Of a DNA stretch of 64,000 nt, positions 8,581 through 17,396 are shown one piece after another. Each line of letters starts with the position of its first letter. Position 1 is the stretch's first letter. This DNA is from JANOSH01 sp031415695. GTDB lineage: Bacteria > Actinomycetota > Acidimicrobiia > Acidimicrobiales > Ilumatobacteraceae. The DNA lies in NCBI GenBank assembly GCA_031415695.1, contig JANOSH010000047.1:248001-312000 (forward strand), given 5' to 3'. Under the pieces are notes generated by a model that saw only the letters and a list, made by a program, of their open reading frames with translations, was not told the origin of the DNA and made no database searches. The position numbers and the translations under genes were made by a program.

Positions 8581-9583
8581 TCCGCGTGGGGTTCAGTTCG
8601 GCAGTGCGCAGAATCTTGTTTGTCAAACTCACAACGTCGGTGTCGGTCTTGATGGTGATGCGGTTGAGGTTATAGGTACTGGTAGCACGAGACGGGTTTT
8701 CGCCGGTGGTAAACGCGACGGCGAAACGCTCGGCGAGAGCAGTGCTGAGAACCCCCGCTGTCGCGGGCTCATTCGAGGTTGCACCAAAGTCGGAGAAGGG
8801 GTAGGCAAAGAGTCGGTGCTTACCGTGACCTCTCAAAACGAGTTCGGTCTGGCATGCGTCGAGGTCGACAGTCATTCGTATTCGATACTCGTCGAGCGTC
8901 TCGAGCCGCTGATCAGCTCGCCATTCGAGGTTGGACAAGAATGACGCTTCGGCCAGTCCCGACGATGTCGGGATTTTACGGTGCCCAAGGTGGGTGTGGG
9001 CTTCGATATCCCAACGTCCGCTGGCGCCGAGCTGTTCGAGTTCGTTCCATGTCATGTAATACGGCGGACGGGTGCCGACTGACCCTGTGATCACAAAGGC
9101 AACCGCGCGGAATTTGTAGCGCTTGAGGATGCGGTCGGCATACTTCCATACGCCCCGAGCGCCATCGTCAAAGGTGATGAACACCGATTTGGGTGGCACT
9201 GTACCGCCAGCTTGGTAGGCCACCATCTCTGCCGCTGACAACACGTGAGCACCCATCAGCGTCAATGCCTTCATTTGCTCGTCGAGCTGGCTAGGCGTAA
9301 CGGTGTAGGGGCTGGCTGGCTTCTCCGAAACGTCGTGATACGCCAAGCCAATGGGCGCTGTTGTCGACTGCTCCCATGCGCGCGCCAGATCGGCCAAGCG
9401 CGAACGTTCAGCCTGGTTGAAACCCCGGCTTTTGGTTGACACCTGAGTAACGGTGTTGGCGTCTTGGGTTGCACCGAGCGATGAGCGAATCTGTAGGCCC
9501 AGCGGACCGAGGAGATAGATAACGGCCATGAGCGGCAGAGCGCGAACGAGTACGCGCAGGTAGTTGATGTCCGGCTGTTTCAT
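8555..9583 (-). CDS. Membrane-anchored polysaccharide deacetylase (NodB-type, CE4)
   Basis: 342-aa enzyme predicted to remove N- or O-acetyl groups from an extracellular polysaccharide. An N-terminal membrane anchor (residues ~11-31) is followed by a spacer and a NodB homology domain: motif 1 TFDDG (137-141) and motif 2 with His196/198/201 in EAHTHLGH, plus FAYPFSDFG later. The ATG at 9583 is chosen because it overlaps the glycosyltransferase stop (ATGA). It is the last gene of the operon, downstream of a processive glycosyltransferase, an arrangement like PgaB/PgaC or IcaB/IcaA systems. Substrate inferred from context only. Confidence 0.88.
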   Translation of the reverse strand: MKQPDINYLRVLVRALPLMAVIYLLGPLGLQIRSSLGATQDANTVTQVSTKSRGFNQAERSRLADLARAWEQSTTAPIGLAYHDVSEKPASPYTVTPSQLDEQMKALTLMGAHVLSAAEMVAYQAGGTVPPKSVFITFDDGARGVWKYADRILKRYKFRAVAFVITGSVGTRPPYYMTWNELEQLGASGRWDIEAHTHLGHRKIPTSSGLAEASFLSNLEWRADQRLETLDEYRIRMTVDLDACQTELVLRGHGKHRLFAYPFSDFGATSNEPATAGVLSTALAERFAVAFTTGENPSRATSTYNLNRITIKTDTDVVSLTNKILRTAELNPTRTTEAVRRP

Positions 9584-10947
9584 CTGGTACCCCAACGGCC
9601 GTCGGCCAGGCGGCCCAGAGCGAACGGCATTTGCAAGGTGAGGAGGAGTCCGACAAATGGATACGTGAGGACAGCGCGAAGTGGCTTCGCGTCTCGGCGT
9701 TGGATGCACAGGTAACACGCCAGTCCAAGACCGACGCTCGCGCTACCGGCAAGGAACCGCCACGGCACATGGCCGTCGAAGATCGGCCCGAGCACAAGAG
9801 TCCGCAACAGTACGTGGGGGCCAAGCAGGCTGAGACCAAAGCCGGTGTAAAACCAGAACGCGGCCAAGGGGGAGCGGCGCCACATGAAGCCGCAACCGCG
9901 CAGGCCTTGCTGCACCCACGATTTCTTCCAACGCAGTTGTTGGCGCAGGTAACCTCGCAGGTGTAGCGGCGCTTCGGTCGCTGCCATGGCGGTTGCTTCG
10001 TACGTGACCTTGTAACCCTCGCGGAGCAGCAGCATGGTCAGCGCACGGTCGTCGCCGAAAATAGTGTGCTTTCCGAGGAACAGTTGGTTGCTCCACTCGT
10101 CCATGAGTGGCTCGATGTATTGGCGCCGGTAGGCAGAAAAGCAGCCGGGGCAACAGGTAACACTGCCGATGGCAGCCTCAGCCGACTTATGAATACGAAA
10201 TGACACCTCGTAGACAAGCGACTGAACTCTGGTTAGCCAGCTTACGTCCTCGTTCAGAATCTTGGTTCGTCCCGATACACCAGCGACCCGCAGGTCGCCG
10301 AACGGTTGCACGAGCCGCACAAGAGAGCCGGTTTCGATCATGGTGTCGGAGTCGATCACTACAACAACGTCATTTGATGTTACGTGAACCCCGGCCGCCA
10401 TGGCACGTCGTTTACCAACGTTCTCGGGCAGCGTTACGACCTTGAGTTGGGGGTAGACCTCTTGCGCTAGGCGAAGCACGGTACTTGTCTCGTCGGTCGA
10501 TCCGTCGTCGACGACTACCACCTCAAAACGATCAGCGGGATAACCGGCCGCGAAGAGCCGCTGGACGGTCATACCGATGAGTAGGCCTTCGTTCTTGACC
10601 GGCACGATTACGGCGAGACTCGGTAGGTCAGGAAGTGGCTCATAGCGGCCAACGAACCGATGCCCGACGAAGAATCGCGACGCAAGGTAAACGGTTACAA
10701 GCCCGCCGTAGAACGCCACGAACCACGAGTGCATCGCATCTCGCACAAGCAACCACTTCAATGCGGCAAAAATCACTGCAGCAAGGACAAGAAGCCCGAT
10801 GACCACGGCTCGTTCGGACCACTCGGGCGGCAAAACCGTGCCTGACGACCCTGCGCTGTTGTCGAATCTGCGAACGTCGACCATTCGAGCGGGGGCTATT
10901 TCAGTGGGGGCTGATCTAGCGAGGGCTGATCTGGCGTCGACGGTCAT
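9580..10947 (-). CDS. Processive family-2 glycosyltransferase (polysaccharide synthase-like)
   Basis: 455-aa membrane GT2 enzyme of the hyaluronan/chitin/PgaC synthase type. Two N-terminal helices precede the catalytic domain with DDGSTDET, a DSDTMIE (DxD) metal site, the acceptor-site DDRA and the processivity motif QQLRW (QxxRW); C-terminal helices follow. Such enzymes polymerise and export a beta-linked glycan. The start at 10947 overlaps the upstream gene's stop (ATGA). With a nucleotide-sugar dehydrogenase upstream and a deacetylase downstream, the product is likely an acidic or amino-sugar exopolysaccharide (inference). Confidence 0.9.
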   Translation of the reverse strand: MTVDARSALARSAPTEIAPARMVDVRRFDNSAGSSGTVLPPEWSERAVVIGLLVLAAVIFAALKWLLVRDAMHSWFVAFYGGLVTVYLASRFFVGHRFVGRYEPLPDLPSLAVIVPVKNEGLLIGMTVQRLFAAGYPADRFEVVVVDDGSTDETSTVLRLAQEVYPQLKVVTLPENVGKRRAMAAGVHVTSNDVVVVIDSDTMIETGSLVRLVQPFGDLRVAGVSGRTKILNEDVSWLTRVQSLVYEVSFRIHKSAEAAIGSVTCCPGCFSAYRRQYIEPLMDEWSNQLFLGKHTIFGDDRALTMLLLREGYKVTYEATAMAATEAPLHLRGYLRQQLRWKKSWVQQGLRGCGFMWRRSPLAAFWFYTGFGLSLLGPHVLLRTLVLGPIFDGHVPWRFLAGSASVGLGLACYLCIQRRDAKPLRAVLTYPFVGLLLTLQMPFALGRLADGRWGTR

Positions 10948-11288
10948 CTCGGACCATCCTTGGTCCATCGACCCGACGGCAAGCGGCGCGCGGGTCGGCC
11001 ATCAGGAGGCCGCGAACCTGGCGGAGGCAACTGGTAGGTCACGGGCGCGAACGGTACGAGAGTTAGATCTGGCGGCGGGGGTGGCAGAACCGTTGGAGCA
11101 GGCGGCACAGTTGGGGGGGTCGGCGCGGTCTGCACGACGCGCTGTTGCGCAAGACAATCGGCAATTGCTGCCAGGGCAAGCGCACGAAATTCGGCTACTG
11201 AGGCGCGGTCGTATCCTTTTCCAGGCTTGAACTCGTACGAGATCAACTGGTCGAGCAATGTGCGTTCTTTGTTTTGTCGATGAGGCAC
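10944..11288 (-). CDS. Small Pro-rich protein of unknown function in exopolysaccharide operon
   Basis: 114 aa, not recognised. Residues 1-50 are charged and helical (RTLLDQLISYEF, AEFRALALAAIADCLAQQ). The second half is strongly proline-rich (TAPTPPTVPPAPTVLPPPPP) and ends with a basic, Arg-rich tail. No signal peptide or membrane segment is seen. The GTG start lies 3 nt downstream of the dehydrogenase stop and its stop overlaps the glycosyltransferase start, so it is embedded in the operon and was presumably kept by selection. A cytoplasmic accessory factor of the glycan synthase is one guess. Confidence 0.6.
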   Translation of the reverse strand: MPHRQNKERTLLDQLISYEFKPGKGYDRASVAEFRALALAAIADCLAQQRVVQTAPTPPTVPPAPTVLPPPPPDLTLVPFAPVTYQLPPPGSRPPDGRPARRLPSGRWTKDGPR

Positions 11289-11291
11289 GGT

Positions 11292-12590
11292 TCAGAGCCG
11301 CTCAGCAGCGCAGCCGACTGGAAGGCAGTTGCGCGTGTCGAGCACACGTGCGCAGTGGTCGCTCAGAACGGTCCAGTCGAAGCACGAGTGGTCAGTCACC
11401 ACGATGATGAGGTCGGCGAGCGCTACTTCTTCTTCACAAAACGCGACATGGTGGACATGCTTGGGCACATATCGCAGATCGACATGGGGGTCGGCAGCGG
11501 CGACGGTGGCACCGAGCCGCACTAGGCCTTCGACAATCTCGCCTGCGGGCGCTTGCCTGGCATCGCCGGTGTCGGGTTTGTAGGCCAGACCAACGAGCAG
11601 AATGCGGCTGCCATTAACGCTGAGACGACGGTTGTTGAGGTGTTCGATGGATCGTCGAACGACGTATTCAGGCATGTGATCGTTGACGTCGTTGGCCAGT
11701 TCGACGAAACGGAACGCACGTCCAAGCGAATTCTTTACTTGCCACGACAGGTACGACGGATCGATGGGCAGGCAGTGGCCACCGACACCGGGGCCGGGGC
11801 GAAATGCCATAAAGCCGAACGGCTTGGAGGCAGCAGCGTCGACCACAGACCACACGTCGATGTTGAGCTCATGTGCATACATAGCCAATTCGTTGACCAG
11901 CGCTATGTTTACGTGACGGAAGGTGTTTTCAAGCAGCTTGGCCATCTCGGCGGCCCGTACCGTGGGCACCGGTACCGTGGTGTCTACAAGGGTTGTATAG
12001 AAGTCGTCGACCACCTCGGCACATCGCTTGCTTATTCCGCTCGTGAGCTTCGGCGTGGTCACAAAGGACCATGTCTGGTTGCCGGGGTCAATTCTCTCCG
12101 GGCTATATCCGACGTGGAAGTCGGTTCCAGCTCGAAGGCCGTACGCCTCTAGGCGTGGAACAACAATGTCCTGCGTGGTACCGGGGTATGTTGTGGATTC
12201 GAGAATGACGCAGTTCCCGGGTTTCAGGTGCCGAGCAACGAGGTCAGCGGCATACTCCACGTAACTAAGATCGGGAATGCGCTCTCTGAGCGGCGTCGGC
12301 ACCGAGATGATGGCTACGTCGAAACCGGCGATGTCATCGACATCGTCCGTGGCCCGATAGCGCCCGGACTGGAGAGCGGCGGCAACCTCAGTATCAGTGA
12401 CATCGTCGATCGGACTATGGCCACGTCGAAGCTGGTCTACCTTTTGAATATCTACGTCAAAACCGGTGACCACATGGCCAACCTCGACGGCTCTCATTGC
12501 TACAGGAAGTCCGACATACCCTTGACCGAGAATGACGACTTTTCTTGTATGCGTTTTTGAAAAAGTGTCAATTTGAGGACCCGCCAACAT
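11292..12590 (-). CDS. Nucleotide-sugar dehydrogenase (UDP-GlcNAc/ManNAc or UDP-Glc type)
   Basis: 432-aa NAD-dependent four-electron dehydrogenase making a UDP-uronic acid. Rossmann motif ILGQGYVGLP lies near residue 20, with SVPTP, ESTTYPGTT and the catalytic Cys in GPGVGGHCLPIDP, followed by a C-terminal UDP-binding domain (LLVGLAYKPDTGDAR). The HCLPIDP form and overall pattern are closer to WbpA/WecC-type enzymes than to TuaD/Ugd. It is the first gene of the exopolysaccharide operon. The ATG at 12590 is upstream of a poorly conserved 15-residue leader; the exact start is uncertain. Confidence 0.9.
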   Translation of the reverse strand: MLAGPQIDTFSKTHTRKVVILGQGYVGLPVAMRAVEVGHVVTGFDVDIQKVDQLRRGHSPIDDVTDTEVAAALQSGRYRATDDVDDIAGFDVAIISVPTPLRERIPDLSYVEYAADLVARHLKPGNCVILESTTYPGTTQDIVVPRLEAYGLRAGTDFHVGYSPERIDPGNQTWSFVTTPKLTSGISKRCAEVVDDFYTTLVDTTVPVPTVRAAEMAKLLENTFRHVNIALVNELAMYAHELNIDVWSVVDAAASKPFGFMAFRPGPGVGGHCLPIDPSYLSWQVKNSLGRAFRFVELANDVNDHMPEYVVRRSIEHLNNRRLSVNGSRILLVGLAYKPDTGDARQAPAGEIVEGLVRLGATVAAADPHVDLRYVPKHVHHVAFCEEEVALADLIIVVTDHSCFDWTVLSDHCARVLDTRNCLPVGCAAERL

Positions 12591-12741
12591 GATGCTCTTA
12601 GCGTGGCGCGGCGAGTGGTGGGTAACAATCCGCCGACCGTAAAGGAATAGTTAGGTTCCAACTCCACTGCTACCACTTCGAGCGCTTCGAGTGCTGTGAT
12701 GATTACTTTCCGCACATATCTCTCTCATAGCGGCACGGAAA

Positions 12742-13167
12742 CTACTCAGGCGAGGATTCCGTCCTGCGTAGGGGCATCCACCAGCCGGCAACATCAGGCG
12801 CGAACCGCTGGCCATACAGCAGCATCAGATCATTGGCGTCGGCTGGCAGATCCTCGTGATTGGTGGGCTCCAGGGGCGAGCTGTCGCCAATGGGATCGAC
12901 CCACTCGAGCCGTAGGCCCGCCATAATCGGACCCAACGACGGCGAAGCCGATTCGTGGTGGTCACTCGTTTGATGCTCCATGAATCCAACGAACGAATCG
13001 AAGCTCAACAGCGTGTAATAGGTGTTCTCCTCGGACCCTCGCCAATACTCGTACCGGCGAACTCGGGATTCGTTCGCGTGGGTCTCGGCGTACAACTTTC
13101 GCGCAACGTCTTCGAAACGGTTCGCGGTTCCGGGCTTGACGCGGATGTGAGCAAGAATGGTGGCCAC
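12742..13167 (-). CDS. Antibiotic-biosynthesis-monooxygenase-like (ABM fold) protein
   Basis: 141 aa. The N-terminal half reads as a ferredoxin-like ABM domain (ATILAHIRVKPGTANRFEDV, EYWRGSEENTYYTLLSFDS), the fold of small cofactor-free monooxygenases and haem-degrading enzymes; the C-terminal part is less typical and may be family-specific. The GTG at 13167 is preferred over longer versions because a TACGTT -10 box lies exactly 7-12 nt upstream, the pattern of leaderless genes in this window, and because it removes an atypical extension overlapping the divergent kinase gene. Function unknown. Confidence 0.65.
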   Translation of the reverse strand: MATILAHIRVKPGTANRFEDVARKLYAETHANESRVRRYEYWRGSEENTYYTLLSFDSFVGFMEHQTSDHHESASPSLGPIMAGLRLEWVDPIGDSSPLEPTNHEDLPADANDLMLLYGQRFAPDVAGWWMPLRRTESSPE

Positions 13168-13173
13168 AAACGC

Positions 13174-13179
13174 AACGTA
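13174..13179 (-). promoter_or_regulatory. -10 box of a leaderless promoter
   Basis: TACGTT on the minus strand, positions -12 to -7 relative to the GTG at 13167. It supports that start codon. Confidence 0.55.
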
Positions 13180-13207
13180 CCATTGCATCAACAAGAAGGG
13201 ATCACCG

Positions 13208-14251
13208 ATGCTCGTTCCGGACGAGATGCCGGCTCGACTCGCCAGTTTTCTGGCGATCCAAGAACCGACCGCATCCGACATCGAGGTCGCGAGCTATGGG
13301 GTCCTCACAGGTGGCTACAGCCGCTTGCTCGGCAAGGCCTCGATTTCGTGGACAATCGATGGCCAGCGGCTTCACCGCACGTTTGTTCTACGTGGTGATC
13401 CTCCACTCGACAAGCAACTCATCGTTACCGACCGACGACAAGAGTTCGGTGTCTTGCGAGCCGTGGCACCCCATGTCGCCACCTCGGCCGCCGTGTATCT
13501 CGACGCAACGGGCGAGCACCTCGGCACACCGGCCCTGGTCATCGATTTCGTCGACGCCGACTCGCTCTTGCCATTCATGGCCGGGCGACCCGACAACACC
13601 GATCTTGTAGCCCCCCTCGCCGAGACGCTTGCCGCTTTCCAACGAACGAGTCTCACGAGCTTGCCAGACACGATGGCCCGACCCGCGAGCTGGAATGAAT
13701 ACATCAGCCAGCGGATTGACGAGTGGCGACGCGCGGCCTTGAACCACGCCGAGAGCGAGCCGATAATGAGGTACTTGGCTGCTTGGCTCAACGCCCATCG
13801 GCCCGCTCCTGTCGAGCTCACGCTCATCCATGGCGACTTTCAAAGCGCCAACCTCATGAGGTCCACCTCGGGCGAACTCGTGGTGCTCGATTGGGAACTG
13901 GCACAGATTGGCGACCCGAGGGAAGACATCGGCTACTTCAAAGCAGTCTCACAAGCAGCCGGTCCCGATGTCATCGCCCTCGATGAAGACGAGTTCTGTC
14001 GGCGGTACCGGAAGCTAACGGGCATGACCGAAGCCCAGCTCAATCCAGCGGTCATTGCATATTTCTTGATCCTCGGAGTAGTCGGCACGGTGCGCCAACT
14101 TCTCGAGGGCGGCGCTGCGTATGCGGCGGGCAAGAACACCGCCATCAACTCGCTGTTTAGTCTCAGCTCGGTGCAGTTCGGTCACTCGATGTGGCTTCCC
14201 GCAACCGAGCAACTCGAAGCGGTGTTTGCGATGGCCGAAGGGGCAAACTGA
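13208..14251 (+). CDS. APH-family phosphotransferase (aminoglycoside-phosphotransferase-like kinase)
   Basis: 347-aa protein-kinase-like small-molecule kinase. Visible motifs are TLIHGDFQSANLM (catalytic-loop HGDxxxxN) and VLDWELAQIGDPREDIGY (metal-binding DxE/D). Actinobacteria carry many of these next to lipid or CoA metabolism genes, and few act on antibiotics. The ATG at 13208 has an AAGGGA ribosome site. The next gene starts 1 nt after its stop, so the pair is coupled. Substrate unknown; an alcohol or acyl intermediate is more likely than an aminoglycoside (inference). Confidence 0.87.
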   Translation: MLVPDEMPARLASFLAIQEPTASDIEVASYGVLTGGYSRLLGKASISWTIDGQRLHRTFVLRGDPPLDKQLIVTDRRQEFGVLRAVAPHVATSAAVYLDATGEHLGTPALVIDFVDADSLLPFMAGRPDNTDLVAPLAETLAAFQRTSLTSLPDTMARPASWNEYISQRIDEWRRAALNHAESEPIMRYLAAWLNAHRPAPVELTLIHGDFQSANLMRSTSGELVVLDWELAQIGDPREDIGYFKAVSQAAGPDVIALDEDEFCRRYRKLTGMTEAQLNPAVIAYFLILGVVGTVRQLLEGGAAYAAGKNTAINSLFSLSSVQFGHSMWLPATEQLEAVFAMAEGAN

Positions 14252-14252
14252 C

Positions 14253-14699
14253 ATGCTGAACCGACCAACGACCGAGCAAGTACTGCGTGGGCTTATCAAC
14301 GAACTCACCACCGTTATTGCTCCGGAACTTCACAGCGAGCCAGCCAAGGTGTCGCTCGGCATGATCACGCAGATTCTAAATGGTTGCGCCACCCGATCGG
14401 CACACGAAATCGAATGGATCCACGACGAGTGCAATGCCATCGAGTCGGCGGTGAGCGGCTTGGATGATCCGGCAACGCAGTGTGCGCTAGCCGACTATCG
14501 AAACGCCGACCTCGCGCTCTCGCTCGATGCCAGCGTGCACCGCTATCACCTAGCGAGCGAGGCCCTCAGCGCTGCAATAGAATTTGCGTTCTCGACCACC
14601 AACAAGGGCCTGGTGGTCGATCTTCGAGAGCTACTCAAGGCCCGAAGCGCTCACGAGATGCAGATCCTCGGAGTCTTCGAAATGGTTGGCCGCGGCTAG
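14253..14699 (+). CDS. Small helical protein paired with APH-like kinase
   Basis: 148 aa, mostly alpha-helical, with no signal peptide or transmembrane segment. The start RPTTEQVLRGLINELTTVIA and TRSAHEIEWIHDECN are reminiscent of short uncharacterised proteins commonly encoded beside APH-like kinases in actinobacteria and proteobacteria (possibly DUF6285; recalled pattern, not checked). It begins 1 nt after the kinase stop. Its TAG stop shares the CTAG tetramer with the convergent DinB-type gene stop. A regulatory or accessory subunit of the kinase is plausible. Confidence 0.65.
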   Translation: MLNRPTTEQVLRGLINELTTVIAPELHSEPAKVSLGMITQILNGCATRSAHEIEWIHDECNAIESAVSGLDDPATQCALADYRNADLALSLDASVHRYHLASEALSAAIEFAFSTTNKGLVVDLRELLKARSAHEMQILGVFEMVGRG

Positions 14700-15316
14700 C
14701 TCTCACCGAGCGAAGATTCTCGACGGCCAAACACAAACCACGTGTCGAGATACGCGGCCGGGTCATTCGACCAGTCGTAAGCAACAACCTCAGACTCGGT
14801 GCGTCGGCCGAGGCGGGAACGGATGATCTCGAACGGGCTGGCAACCACGATCACCAACGGGAGGCCCTTTTCGGCGACCTCGTGGTGAAACGCTTCAAGC
14901 ATGACTGGGGCCGCCCAATCAACGAAGTCCTCGGGCCAGGACAACGTGAGGCCGAGCGCTGTACATAGGTCGGCTTCATGGGTATGAATGTCGACAACAG
15001 CCCGGTAGACCGCCGCGCCGGCTGGGCTCGATAAGAAGCCTTCGAGCTGTGAAGCGCCTATCGACCATTCCTCGACGAGCTGCGAAATCGATTTGTTACG
15101 CCCTCGCTCGACCTGTGCTGCCGTCCACGGGTCGGTCGTTGCGCCCTCGAGGTTGCCGGTGCCGACGTCTTCGACGATGCCCGCTAGGTGGGCAGTGACA
15201 TCATGCACAGTCCATTCGGGCGTGGCCGCAACGACAGTCTCGGCCACTTCATCGGTAACGAGGGCACTAATTCGAAACCGGGCGTTGCGATACAACAAAC
15301 CAAGATCAGTCGACAT
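14696..15316 (-). CDS. DinB/maleylpyruvate-isomerase-family protein (possibly mycothiol-dependent)
   Basis: 206 aa with the four-helix MDMPI/DinB-like fold: TPEWTVHDVTAHLAGIVED near residue 40 supplies the first metal-binding His, and AVVDIHTHEADL supplies the others. Actinobacterial members use mycothiol as co-substrate for isomerisation or S-transfer. The ATG has a TAGTCT -10 box 7-12 nt upstream, so it appears leaderless and monocistronic. Substrate unknown. Confidence 0.75.
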   Translation of the reverse strand: MSTDLGLLYRNARFRISALVTDEVAETVVAATPEWTVHDVTAHLAGIVEDVGTGNLEGATTDPWTAAQVERGRNKSISQLVEEWSIGASQLEGFLSSPAGAAVYRAVVDIHTHEADLCTALGLTLSWPEDFVDWAAPVMLEAFHHEVAEKGLPLVIVVASPFEIIRSRLGRRTESEVVAYDWSNDPAAYLDTWFVFGRRESSLGES

Positions 15317-15322
15317 CGAGCG

Positions 15323-15328
15323 AGACTA
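15323..15328 (-). promoter_or_regulatory. -10 box of a leaderless promoter
   Basis: TAGTCT on the minus strand at -12 to -7 from the ATG at 15316. Confidence 0.55.
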
Positions 15329-15361
15329 GCCACACCAGCCCTAAGTCGTTAAGCAGCGCGA

Positions 15362-15579
15362 GCACGCGTACACCCACACCCGATGTGAACACGTTCTCGC
15401 CCGACCGCCGAGTCGCTTTCCGCTATCAAACCCGGGCGAGATCGTGGACGGGGGGCGATGTCGCGGTCGATGCTGCACGCGTACACCCACACCCGTGAAC
15501 ACGTTCTCGCCCGACTGCCGAGTCGCTTTCCGTTACCAAACCCGGGCGAGATCGTGGACGGGGGGCGATGTCGCGGTCG
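15362..15579. repeat. Two-copy ~110-bp tandem repeat
   Basis: Copy 1 (15362-15474) and copy 2 (15475-15579, partly extending) are nearly identical; copy 1 has 3 extra bases after CACCCG and only a few substitutions are visible. The unit runs from GCACGCGTACACCC through CCCGGGCGAGATCGTGGACG to GATGTCGCGGTCG. The period is not a multiple of three and no credible protein is encoded. It fills most of the 337-bp gap before the PEP-utiliser gene; no other feature is seen in the gap. Confidence 0.9.
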
Positions 15580-15653
15580 GCTGTACTCACGCGCCAACGT
15601 GCCGAACTGTTACTTTCTGGAACGTCGAGCAAGCCGTCACCTTGGGAGTGCAC

Positions 15654-17396
15654 ATGGAAGACCGTTGGATCACCGACTGGCCCGTCAGTTCTCGCTGGCC
15701 CCACTACACGCGAGCCAATGCAGGCGAAGTGCTTCCGACTCCGGTGAGTCCGCTCGGGCAGCAATTCAGTTGGGATCGAGGGATGGTGCGGGGATGGCGC
15801 GATGGCTACGTGCGCACCGGCAACTACCAACTCGACGAATTCGACGCCGAACACCCCGAAGTCGTTGGATTCTTCGGAGGCTATTTTTACATCAACCTCG
15901 CGAATGTCCGCATGCAAGGGGTGCGCAATCCGGTCGTAACCGTGGAACAACTTGATTTGGCATTCTTTGGCGATCACCCCGACGTGCCCAAGTACGTAGC
16001 GCATCCCGAGGATGAAAAGCCCGAGTACAACGACAAGGTCATGGCGCACCTTGGTTGGCTCATGTCGACGACCGAGTGGGCCGAGTTCAATGACGAACGA
16101 GCCCAAACAACCGCCTTTCGGTCCAACCGACCCGACCTGGCGGCCGAGTCGGATGCCGATCTTGTGGCACGCGCCCGAAGCACCCAACCCATGCTGCAAA
16201 AGCTGTTCGAGAGCCACACCATCACATCGAGCGGATCCGGCGTTGCCCCTGGCATTCTGTTCGCAGTAGGCGAAGCAATCGGCGACCCAACTGTGCCGAT
16301 GAAGATTGTCGCCGGACGAGGTGACGTCGACTCCGCTGAACCGAGCTACGCGCTGTGGGATCTGTCACGACTAGTTCGGCATCATCCAGAGCTGACGGCG
16401 CAGTTCGACCAGGGCGTCGACGGACTCCTGGCGCGACTCGAGGCCGACACATCACCCGCTGCCCGGGTGTTCCTACGCGACGGAAGCGACTTCCTTCGCA
16501 ACTTCGGGTCGCGCGGCCCGAACGAGTGGGAGATTTCGGCCGACACCTGGGAAACCAAGCCCGACATTGCGCTGGCTGCATTGAACGTCATTCGCCAACA
16601 AGCCGATGCCGAATCACCTCGGGCCCGCAACGCTCGTCAAAAGTTTGAAGCCGATCGGTCAATAGCCAGCGTACGAGCCAAACTGGCCGACATCGGCAAC
16701 GACGAACTCACTGGCAGCTTCGAAGCCGCAGTCATTGCGGCCAACCAACTGTCGTTTCGCGAGCGAACCAAAACGAACATCGTTCGCATTGTTCATGAAG
16801 GCCGAATGGTGTTTCGAGAGCTCGGCCGTCGCCACGCCGCCGCGGGCAATCTTTCGGCGCCGGAACACATCTTCATGCTCCTCGACGACGAGATCGAGGC
16901 GTTTGTTGCGGAACCAGCCTCTTGCACAGATCGCCTCGCTGAACGGTACGGCGAATGGCGCAAGCTGTGGGAACTAGAACCGCCGTTCTTCATCAAGGAC
17001 GGCGAGATTCCACCGATCAGCACGTGGCCTCGCAAGTCCGACGCAGTAGCTGTTCTTGTGAAGCAGGGCGATGTCATACACGGGGTGCCGGGCTGTTCGG
17101 GTGTCACCCGGGGCCGAGCCCGAGTGATTCTGGATCCGAGTGACCCCGGAGCGTTGGAAGCTGGCGAAGTGCTTGTGGCGCCGTTGACCGACCCGGCATG
17201 GACCCCGCTGTTCATGGCGGCCTCGGCCGTGGTAGTCAACGTGGGCGGGCAGATCAGCCACGCCATTATCGTGAGCCGCGAGCTTGGCCTACCGTGCGTG
17301 GTGTCGGCCACCGGGGCTACGACGAGCATCCCGAACGGTGCGCTCATCGAAGTGAACGGCGACACCGGCCAGGTAACGATTCTGGAGTTGCCATGA
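15654..17396 (+). CDS. PEP-utiliser swivel-domain protein without ATP-grasp domain
   Basis: 580 aa. The C-terminal ~100 residues are the PEP-utilising mobile (swivel) domain: GCSGVTRGRARVI, then DPAWTPLFMAASAVVVNVGG and QISHAIIVSRELGLPCVV with the phospho-accepting His. Residues 1-~450 are helical and look like the substrate-binding part of rifampicin-phosphotransferase-type enzymes (YTRANAGEVLPTPVSPLG near the N-terminus). The ATP-grasp domain that charges the His in PEP synthase, PPDK and RPH is missing, and no ATP-grasp gene is visible nearby. The ATG at 15654 follows a TTGGGAG ribosome site. Its stop overlaps the LLM gene (ATGA). Reaction unknown. Confidence 0.82.
   Translation: MEDRWITDWPVSSRWPHYTRANAGEVLPTPVSPLGQQFSWDRGMVRGWRDGYVRTGNYQLDEFDAEHPEVVGFFGGYFYINLANVRMQGVRNPVVTVEQLDLAFFGDHPDVPKYVAHPEDEKPEYNDKVMAHLGWLMSTTEWAEFNDERAQTTAFRSNRPDLAAESDADLVARARSTQPMLQKLFESHTITSSGSGVAPGILFAVGEAIGDPTVPMKIVAGRGDVDSAEPSYALWDLSRLVRHHPELTAQFDQGVDGLLARLEADTSPAARVFLRDGSDFLRNFGSRGPNEWEISADTWETKPDIALAALNVIRQQADAESPRARNARQKFEADRSIASVRAKLADIGNDELTGSFEAAVIAANQLSFRERTKTNIVRIVHEGRMVFRELGRRHAAAGNLSAPEHIFMLLDDEIEAFVAEPASCTDRLAERYGEWRKLWELEPPFFIKDGEIPPISTWPRKSDAVAVLVKQGDVIHGVPGCSGVTRGRARVILDPSDPGALEAGEVLVAPLTDPAWTPLFMAASAVVVNVGGQISHAIIVSRELGLPCVVSATGATTSIPNGALIEVNGDTGQVTILELP

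Noticed and set aside
12500..12715. 71-codon minus-strand frame overlapping the dehydrogenase start, as a possible leader peptide
   Set aside because: The first 30 residues look protein-like, but it overlaps the real gene in another frame and has no clear ribosome site.
13208..14251. Aminoglycoside resistance gene
   Set aside because: The APH fold is present, but actinobacterial genomes hold many such kinases with metabolic roles, and no resistance context is seen.
15362..15579. CRISPR or coding repeat
   Set aside because: Only two long copies without spacers, and the 110-bp period is not a multiple of three.
15426..16217. 263-codon minus-strand frame over the repeat and PEP-utiliser start
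   Set aside because: Antisense to a recognisable protein and runs through the duplicated repeat; no start signals.
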